A program made the translations under genes and the position numbers. From contig CM054117.1 in the NCBI GenBank assembly GCA_028673005.1, positions 2,232,001-2,296,000 of the forward strand: a DNA stretch of 64,000 bases. Direction: 5' to 3'. The notes below the pieces were generated by a model that worked only from the letters and a program-made list of their open reading frames with translations, searched no databases and was not told the DNA's origin. Source of the DNA: Tanypteryx hageni (taxonomy: Eukaryota > Arthropoda > Insecta > Odonata > Petaluridae). The number at the start of each line of letters is the position of its first letter. Position 1 is the stretch's first letter. Positions 56,531 through 64,000 of this stretch are shown piece after piece.

Positions 56531-57179
56531 CCCCTCCGTTAATGTTTGTTGAGATATTTACAAAGTACAAGTTAATTTATTCATGGCGTTATAAAAATTA
56601 TTGATAATGAAAAATTAAAAGGTATGCCAACAAGATATGACGGACTATTATTGCCATAAACTTTAACTAAATAATATTAACAAAATTTTAACTAAAATCA
56701 ACTAAACCCTGATAATAAAAACAATAACTTGTCGAAATTGCAATTGGTATTCGTTTTTTTCAATGATAATAATTAGTGAAATCATTGTTATGTACACTAA
56801 ACATAAATAATATAACAAAATATAAAAATTTTCATTTCTTATGTGGCTAACTAATAAAAATTTGCAATAAAAACCTATTACGTAATTAAGGTAGGTAGTA
56901 CTTTCTTACCAAATTAGTTTCGTCGTCAAAGTAAACAAAACGGAAAGGAAAGTCAATTACTATTGGTTGTCTGTTAATTTGAGTTCGAACTCTAGTGTGT
57001 CTTCGTGATTTGTTTTTTAAACAGCTTTTACTATAAGTGTCAAACATTTCTTCCGAATTTCAATCTTCTATGTCGGGAAGTTTGTAAAAATAAATTCATA
57101 TTTCGTCATAAATAGTTCTCGAAACTTCTCTTTCATAACGCCACAATCGACAGTATACAGTATATGATAGTATACAGGT

Positions 57180-57440
57180 TCTTATTCATTATTAGGCTGA
57201 TTTCTAAAGAAAAAATAGCCTTATGAAATGGGCCTGTATGTGTGTGTGTGTCCCCTATTAACAACTCTTGCGCCAATGGACCAATTTTCATGAAACTTGG
57301 TATGAGGCTCGTGCTGCCAGGGCCCACCTCCGGGATATATTTTATTTTGCAAAGATTGAAGTCCCGGGTTCGATTCCAGGAACATTTTTTCCCTATTTGT
57401 TTAAAAAAGGAAATCTCAAATCCATCGTCCAAAAATGATT
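57180..57440 (+). repeat. Dispersed repeat with B-box-like GGTTCGATTCC
   Basis: CCAATTTTCATGAAACTTGG and GGCTCGTGCTGCCAGGGCCC, followed by TTTTATTTTGCAAAGA and TCCCGGGTTCGATTCC. The latter two are shared with the SINE-like remnant at 29.4 kb. I suspect a composite of two repeats; family not identified. Confidence 0.4.
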
Positions 57441-57834
57441 TTTTAAAACATTAAAATATCTTAAAATTGTAATATCGGAGAAATATTTATACTTCCCTAA
57501 GAGGAAAAAATGTAAATTCTAATTCTTATAACAAAAATTTTATAATTGATCATATTTTCTCGAATTTCTACTAAAACCTAGCGATTTTGAGTTTTAAATC
57601 GCATTTTGTCGGATTGTTGCCATGGAGATGATGATTACCGAGCTCGTCTTAAACATAGACGATTAAACATTTCTTTTCCGCTCGACTATTCTTCAGGAAT
57701 GGACATCCATACATATTAGCGTATAAACAGTAACATTTACTAATTCGTTTATTTAAAAAGATGCATGCAAGGTATAATGCCAGAAAGAGATTTTTACATT
57801 GCTTTTAGTATTTTATACCTGATAATCTCCATTA

Positions 57835-58015
57835 ATTTGTTTTCCAATTTTTCTTTATCATTCATAAACTATGAACAACAAGTGGTATTTATGGTATGAG
57901 AATTCCATGGAATGACTAACACATACGGGAACATTTCCTGTTAATATAAGTAATCAATTCGGGATGTGAACTTTGGGAAACCAGCCTGCATTAGTCCTGG
58001 TTTGGACTTCTTGTA
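57835..58015 (-). repeat. ~185-bp dispersed repeat, copy 1 (inverted to 60,754)
   Basis: Its reverse complement matches 60,754-60,938 through GTCCAAACCAGGACTA, TTACTTATATTAACAGGAAA, TGTGTTAGTCATTCCA and CATACCATAAATACCACTTG. Roughly 85 percent identity by eye. No coding content. Confidence 0.8.
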
Positions 58016-58210
58016 TTAATATGATCTCGAGTTCAACACTGATATCGGTTGACAAGGCGACTTCTTGTTTAAAACGCAAAACCGCCGAAATCTGGAATTT
58101 AAACGTTTCATTCGAGCGATTTCGACTTAAAGACGAAAAAAGGCCATAAGAATAAGAAATTAGGTTTATGTTTCTTGAATACAGTCCAAGTCCGAAGATC
58201 GTACGTCATT

Positions 58211-58234
58211 TACATACATACATACGTACGTACG

Positions 58235-58274
<40 letters not shown>

Positions 58275-58326
58275 TACGTGCATACATGCATACATGCATA
58301 CATACATACATACATACATACATACA

Positions 58327-58362
<36 letters not shown>

Positions 58363-58366
58363 TATT
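58211..58366 (+). repeat. Compound tetranucleotide microsatellite
   Basis: (CATA)n, (CGTA)n, (CGTG)n, then (CATG/CATA) and a long (CATA)n ending in (TA)n. Alternating purine/pyrimidine throughout. Open in several frames on both strands, which is an artefact. Confidence 0.95.
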
Positions 58367-58369
58367 CAC

Positions 58370-60753
58370 ACATCATAGAAACGAAATTGTGATCATCATC
58401 ATGTGAAACACTGTCTATACCAGTGGCTCTCAAATCTTGAATATCTTTGAATTGAAAATAGTAAAATAATAAACTTTATTGCAAATCTCTTCATTTTATA
58501 TAACAATTAATAATTTTTATCGCATCGTTCTTCCATAAATTTCCTGATAAAATTTTATTATGCGTGAAAACTTTATTTTTAGGCACTTCACCTTGCATCC
58601 AAAATAAGCAGTGAATTATAAATTTTAAACGAAATTGTTACTTTGGTTCTCAAGGGCCATATTTCATTAAGAATGCGGTTAATTGAGTGGTAGGTACATT
58701 TTAACGGAAAATATTCAGCAAAATTTGACTAAAGATTAAAAAACGATCGAAATATTTTCTTTTCAATGTGTTTTCTTCCTCAAGTCGAGAAAAATCACAT
58801 TATTTACTAATTGCATTACAAGTAAAAATGTAGTTACCACTTACAAGATGAGAGTACTAGCTGAATTTTATTTTATGTTGCATTCAAAATATTTTCGAAA
58901 ATTCTGTTTTTCTACGCGATTCTAGCAGACGGGAGGATGGCAGAGAAATTTGCTTCCGCGGATTAGCACGAGGAGAGATACATACGCACCTTGGATCGGT
59001 TACTTTTTCTTTGTGAACAATCTGCTAGCCGCATTCTGAGAGTCTTATTCTAACCAACACATTTGAAAAGACACGTTCCCCCTGCTTTAAGGATTAGCCG
59101 CCGGAACTGAGTCGAAAGAGAGAGTGTAGAGGTAGGTTCATCGAATGGACGAAGGGAAGCGCAGAGGAGGGAATTGGAAGGAGGAAGGGACATTTCATTG
59201 TCCGCGAGGCGAAAAAGGAAAAAAAGTGTGAGTCAGGAGGAGAGATTATTTATATCTGATTCCATGAGAAATGCTTAAAAGGATCGTAAAAAAATCAATT
59301 GAACCGCGAAATGCTGCAAAGAATGATTTGTCGCTATATTTAGTAATTCATTCATACTTTATCATTTACACGTGACAAAATAGTCAAATTTTGCTAGATG
59401 AAAGAAAAATCATCCGAGTCTTCGATCGAAGTTGTTCTTCTCACGCAATCTTCTCTTCGGAGAATAACGCGCGTACTTCTGAAACGGTTTCACTTCGGAC
59501 TCCTCGGGGACGCTTTCACAGTTGCGGGTGAGGCGTTCCTTTTCATGGCGACCTTGCAGCTTCCATTTCACCTCTCCCCCAACACACCTCTCATTCCGCC
59601 CCTTTCCCTCAAAAAACCTTTCCCGCCAAGCGGCCGCAGAAGTACCTCAACATCAACACCAGAGTATCGCCGCGGTTTAATATATGCATAAATATTTGCA
59701 CACGCAGCAATGATATTTCTTACGCCTCCTTCAATCAGGTCCAACATTCCCGACCTCTTACGCTTACCAGCAGGGTCTCTGAAGGGATGAATGGAGGAGG
59801 AAGGGCGTTGGAGACGGGTGTAGAGAGGGAAGGAAGGAGAGGGAAACTTTCGGTCAGAAAGAAAGCTTACATAGGTGTAGGTGTGGTATGCGTGGATGTG
59901 CGTGGGAAGCCAACTCCTACATTCCGCCTCTCTCTCTCCCCCTCTCTCTCTCGCTCTCTCTCCTTCACCCACGCACTTCCCTACGCCAATTCCCCACGTT
60001 ACACATGCCCTCCAAAATACATTTACCATCGATTTAAGATATATTTTGATATTTTTACCCGAGTTATCCCAGCATAGGCGGATTCAGCCTTGGGGATACT
60101 CAAATATGAAAAAATAAACCTGTTCAAATATCTTCGAAATCATACAGATTTTAATGTGTAAAAAGGAAATAGATAACATTTTGTGCAACAAAATAAATAA
60201 AGTGAAAATTTATATTTCTTCGATGTGTAATTTTTATTATTTTATCATTTTTCGGTGTTCTGAAATCTTAGTGGGAGGATTAATTGCCCCCTTTGTCCCC
60301 ACACCCTTTATCTGCCCTAGGCACTTGAATTGGTAAAAGGAGAATTGATAACAACCATTCAGAGATGTAATTAGGTAAAACTTGCCGTATTTACTCGTGT
60401 ACCGCGCAAAGGTTTATTTCCCAAAATATATATTAGTAAGAAAAAGTGACTGCGCGTCTTGCATGAAAATTTCTGAATAGGTTATATAAATTGTAATTAT
60501 CGATAATAAATTCACTGCAAAACGCTTGCATCTACGATTATGCTCGCAGAAGACGAATTCTACGAAGTACGCCAAAAACTATTTATAATTTATGGAATAT
60601 TTAATTTTGTCTGTCTCTCTCCCTCTGTATCCCTCCATCATTCTTCCTCTCTCTTTCTCTCCATCTCTCTCTCGTATTAAATAAAGCATCTAAATCACGC
60701 TTTCCTTACCCATATAGAAGAAGGATTGAAGCGACAATACAATCGCGAGGTTT
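58370..60753. other. Unassigned DNA between the inverted repeats
   Basis: CAGTGGCTCTCAAA at 58,421 looks like a hAT terminus without a mate. CATAGGCGGATTCAG at 60,074 and an inverted, weakly similar CCCTAGGCAC end near 60,325 could bound a small hAT-like MITE, but I find no duplication. The 59.4-60.0 kb part is GC-richer with open frames lacking domains. Confidence 0.3.
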
Positions 60754-60938
60754 AACAAGATGTCCAAACCAGGACTACTGCAGCCTGGTTTCCCTAAGTT
60801 GACGTCCCGAATTGTTTACTTATATTGACAGGAAATGTTTCAGTGTGTGTTAGTCATTCCAGGGAATTATCATACCATAAATACCACTTGTAATTCATAG
60901 TTTATCAATTATAGAGAAAAATTTGAAAACAAATAAAT
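60754..60938 (+). repeat. ~185-bp dispersed repeat, copy 2
   Basis: Mate of 57,835-58,015 in inverted orientation, 2.7 kb apart. The similarity ends on both sides at about the same points, suggesting a defined element (SINE or MITE) rather than ends of one larger element, since the DNA between shows no gene. Confidence 0.8.
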
Positions 60939-61510
60939 AGACTTAAGATAAATACAATACTTCAGCCATAAAAGTAATTTTATTGCTGAAGGAGTATTCT
61001 ATCTATCTTAATTCAACTAGCCATAAGTGTTTATTTGAGCTTTCAACCAACAAATTAATAGAGCATTATCAGGTTTTCACGTGAAAATACGTCATATTTT
61101 CAAATTAATAATTTATTTTTGGACCTATTCGACTCGTATTCGAAAATCTACGAAAGGAAAATGAAATTTCGTTTTTTTGGGGTTTTTTGATTTTAGTTTT
61201 GAGTTTGTACGATGTTATAAATAATTTTAAAATCTTAACGAAAAAGGCTTCCACGCTACAATTTAGCTACTGCCTAGTGAACAATGCCCTAACTTCTACG
61301 TTTCGGAAGACACACAAAGGGACAATAGCTTTTTATTATTATGGTGATTCTTATATTTATGGAATAAAAAGTCGCAACTCGAGTCATACGCCCATCGCCT
61401 GTTCCTTATATCCTTGCATATCTAATATTATTCTTTCTTCAAGTTTTCATGATTTAATATCTAACCAAATCGATCACAGTTTCGCGGAATGCTAAATGCA
61501 ATCAATAGTA
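60939..61510. other. Unassigned AT-rich DNA
   Basis: I see nothing identifiable. A 102-codon frame at 61,187-61,495 has no recognised domain. Confidence 0.35.
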
Positions 61511-61514
61511 ACTC

Positions 61515-62660
61515 AAATTTATTTATTTTATTTATATATTTATTTATAAATATTTCACATACAGCACAAAGGCCAACCTAGAGTGAAATCTATAACCATA
61601 AGCCCATAAGTACATAACTCAAGAGACAAACAAAATAAAATAAATTAATAACAAACAAGAGGAAAAAAATTAATTAAAGGGGAGAAGACAGAGGAGATAA
61701 AGGTTTTTAAAGGTTGATTGAATACATCTGAGTTCGGAGGTAATGAGTTAAGAAGAGCAAGGAGGCAGAAGAAAAGTGAGCATTTTATTACCGACAGCCT
61801 AGGTATACTGAGATTAAGTAGACAGAAAAGACGAGTAAATGTTTGGTACGTGTAAGTTAAACAGGGAGAGATGTACAGGACAGTCAATGTTTGCATTCAG
61901 TACATTGTAAAGTAATGAAAGATCACTTTTTCCTCTAAGAACAAATAAGAGACTCGAGGGAAAGTGAAGACAGAACATCGCTATTGGAGGCGTTACGGAG
62001 AGAAGGAATTCGGACTCTGAGAATTTGAAGAAAGAAATTAATCACCCTATCAAGAGAAAAAAGATTCGATGTAGCTGACATTGCCTATATAGGAGAACAG
62101 TAGGTAATAGTCGGTAGGACGATGCTGCAGAAATGGTTACGCAGGACGTGGGGGTCTATTATATCTGTGAACCTATAAAGCAGACCTAAAAGTGACATCT
62201 CCTTATTTTTTATTTTGGTAATATGAGGGGAGAAATTGAGCTTTGCGTCAACAATAACGTCAAGATCTTTGATACAATCAACCCTTGATAAATCAGTCAT
62301 TTAATTTGTAGTTGACTATCAACGGATTTTTTCGAAGGGTTTAATTTAAGATCCCAACTAACACACCAACTGGATATTGCATCCAAAGCCTTCTCAAATT
62401 TTTCAGAATCAGACATCAAGTCAACTTGTCTAAAAATTTTGCAATCGTCGGCATATAGAAAGGTATGGGACCAGTCAAAAGGTATAAAATCAGGTAAGTC
62501 ATCAATAAAAAGATTGAATAGATAGGGTCCAAGAACACTACCTTGAGGAACACCAGAAGTATCTGATGCCCAACGGGAAGCATTTCTGGATAGTACTACC
62601 CGTTGAGTTCTTTCATACAGGAAGCTGGAAATGAGTGAGGCAATCACAACAAATGCAATG
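61515..62660 (-). pseudogene. LINE RT fragment with 3' end, minus strand
   Basis: 5'-truncated copy starting in the RT. The frame 62,647-62,297 gives MIASLISSFLYERTQRVVL, SGVPQGSVLGPYLFNLFIDD, the catalytic box LYADDCKIF and LKLNPSKK. A frameshift leads to 62,300-62,085 with CIKDLDVIVDAKLNFSPHI and LPTITYCSPI. The rest to 61,515 is a damaged C-terminus and a 3' region ending in an (AAAT)-rich tail on that strand (61,555-61,515). The organisation fits a jockey/CR1-like APE LINE, but a different family from those in the Polinton. Confidence 0.85.
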
Positions 62661-63190
62661 TCAAATAATTACAAGCATCGACCAAGCGTATTACCCTATC
62701 ACGACTGCTTCTTTCGAAAGATTTAACTCCTAGCGGAGAAACCATCCAAGTGACTTTTTCTTTCGAACAAAGAATTCGCGCCCCCTCACTCGCTCATCCT
62801 CTAAACACGTCAACCCTCACGTCCCTCGCCGCACCCTCTCGCGCTTGCACCCTCACCGCCCCCTCCCTCCAAACTCTCTCTCTCTCTCATTCTGCCCGTC
62901 GCTCGCTTCCGGTCTGCAGTGAATGCGCCCACGATGAAAGCACTCTTCACACAACTAAATGACTTCCCTCGTCTACATAAGGTGAGGTCCTTTCGAAATT
63001 ATCTCACAGTTAACACGTTCTAGGAATTTAAACGCCGGGACATAACGCATTTAAGAAAACAACCGGGATAACTGGAACAATATGTGATAGCCTTCCACCT
63101 AATAACTAAAAAGTGTCGCGCAGTACGAAATTTATTCCAAATTGGTACACAGCGCAGTAACTAAAACGAGTAAACGGGAAGCGCATTATA
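62661..63190. other. Unassigned DNA
   Basis: A C/T-rich stretch at 62,770-62,900 is open on the plus strand, but low complexity explains it. Confidence 0.35.
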
Positions 63191-63196
63191 GGAGGA

Positions 63197-63776
63197 ATGT
63201 GTATGAAAAATGACACTATTCGCAGTCTGCACGCCCATATCGTGTTAGGCACAGAAAGTTGGTTCACGGATGAGATTGCGTGTGAAGAGATATTTCCTAG
63301 AGACTATCGTGTCTATAGAAAAGATGGCGCTAATCAATCGGGCGGCGGAGTTTTCGTAGCGTTTAGCGATAAATACGATAGCAGTGAGTGAGATTAGTGA
63401 CGAGGATATCAAGAGTGTTTGTTATCGTATAGGTACAGAAGGCTCCAAAAAGGTTTTCCTGTGCTCCTTTTACAGGCCACCTAACGCAGAAGGGGATCAT
63501 ATTTTACATCTCGAGAAGCAACTATCAAAGCTTAGGGTGATTAATAAAGATGGAATCATTATAGTCGGCGGGGACTATACCTTACCCTCAATTGATAGGG
63601 GCAATTTCAAATCTAGAGATAAAGAACGCGAATCCAATGCGGCATTAATCGAAAAATTCTGCAAACACTCTCCCTCAATTAGTCAGAAAGTCAACGCGAT
63701 CGGGCAACATAATGAATTTATTAGGAACCAACATCACAGAAAGAATAAAGAAGTCTACGAATATGAAATTATCTGA
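63197..63776 (+). pseudogene. LINE AP-endonuclease fragment, same group as 44-47 kb LINE
   Basis: VLGTESWFTDEIACEEIFP, YRVYRKDGANQSGGGVFVAF, then after a frameshift at about 63,385 VFLCSFYRPPNAEGDHILHL and LRVINKDGIIIVGGDYTLPS are consecutive AP-endonuclease blocks. The catalytic Glu of 'GTESW' is kept; the Asn of the expected GDFN block is replaced by Thr. The overlap with 44,023-44,110 (HLEKQ..L and GDF/YxLPSIDx) shows a related family. Cut off after about 63,720 without the SDH block. Confidence 0.8.
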
Positions 63777-63794
63777 ATTTTATATTACGGTTAG

Positions 63795-63870
63795 CTTTCA
63801 TAATGGCATAGCGGACCACATAAAATGCCCCCGAGGGCCACATGTGGTCCGCGGCCGTAGTTTCAGAGAA
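63795..63870 (-). repeat. hAT-like terminal sequence
   Basis: On the minus strand: ACTACGGCCGCGGACCACAT, then GTGGCCCTCGGGGGCA, resembling the ends of Charlie-type hAT MITEs (GCCGCGGGCCACAT). No mate lies within the window. Confidence 0.4.
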
Positions 63871-64000
63871 ATTTTCTAAGTTTACGAGAAATATTACCTA
63901 GCTTCCGTGATATGAGCGAATGATCAGGTGTTCAGTCGTCATAAACATTATTGGAGAATATAATTAAATTGAAGTTCGACAATAATGAGCCAGCTTGGTG

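Noticed and set aside
58166..58433. Four overlapping frames of Cys-Met-Tyr-Val or His-Thr-Tyr-Ile repeats
   Set aside because: Tetranucleotide microsatellite read in different frames.
59398..60077. Open frames of about 97 codons on both strands
   Set aside because: GC- and CT-rich segment without domains; no splice or start context that favours one strand.
1..64000. CRISPR arrays, operons, ribosome binding sites, rRNA
   Set aside because: The window is eukaryotic nuclear DNA; tandem repeats here have no spacer structure, and no rRNA blocks were recognised.

Overview
This is an AT-rich, repeat-dense piece of an animal nuclear genome, almost certainly an arthropod and probably an insect. The evidence is the mix of element types (jockey- and CR1-like LINEs, hAT, PIF/Harbinger, Tc1/mariner, pogo, Ty3/gypsy, a Polinton/Maverick, tRNA-derived SINEs), the GT-AG introns inside element genes, and the lack of bacterial gene layout. 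The species cannot be told from the window. I see no convincing host protein-coding gene; nearly everything that reads as protein belongs to a mobile element, and nearly all of it is broken.

Layout. 1-11 kb: mostly unassigned AT-rich DNA with a possible Penelope-like RT scrap (3.1 kb), a LINE ORF1 with an SGNH-esterase-like domain (3.76-4.7 kb), a mariner transposase remnant on the minus strand (4.8-5.2 kb), a diverged 336-bp tandem dimer and a MITE-like palindromic element (6.3-6.96 kb). 11-24 kb: a block of ~125-bp satellite that has been split twice. One insert (11,122-18,514) has imperfect ~130-bp terminal inverted repeats, an 8-9 bp target duplication in the satellite, and a multi-exon gene of a family I recognise only as a repeated uncharacterised arthropod protein with a DTTxxNTG motif. 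A complete 4.16-kb hAT element, with a perfect 8-bp target duplication CGTACATG, landed next to that motif. The second insert is a jockey LINE with only two stop codons. 24-30 kb: a gypsy pol fragment abutting the C-terminal zinc finger of a pogo-like transposase, then SINE copies and unassigned DNA.

30-51 kb: a 19-bp minisatellite (CTCTGTCGCCCTCTTCTCC type) serves as landing ground. A PIF/Harbinger element with both its genes, TIRs and a 3-bp TTT duplication sits in it (30,442-34,394). So does a 12.4-kb Polinton (35,815-48,247) with TIRs made partly of 48-bp subrepeats. The Polinton keeps recognisable remains of DNA polymerase B (C-terminus only), packaging ATPase, small core-like proteins, integrase with chromodomain, a capsid-type protein and an almost intact small minor-capsid-type protein. 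Two LINEs are inserted in it, one splitting the capsid-type gene and one at the expected position of the major capsid gene. A second array of the same 19-bp repeat lies in the opposite orientation at 50 kb.

51-64 kb: unassigned DNA with low-complexity tracts, a second SINE sharing its 3' domain with the one at 27 kb, a ~185-bp repeat present as an inverted pair (57.8 and 60.8 kb), a long microsatellite, hAT-like termini, and two LINE fragments.

The best candidate for something not well described is the DTTxxNTG element at 11-18 kb: the sequence itself supplies ends, target duplication, introns and a dated interruption, which together argue that this 'uncharacterised protein' family is the gene of a DNA transposon.
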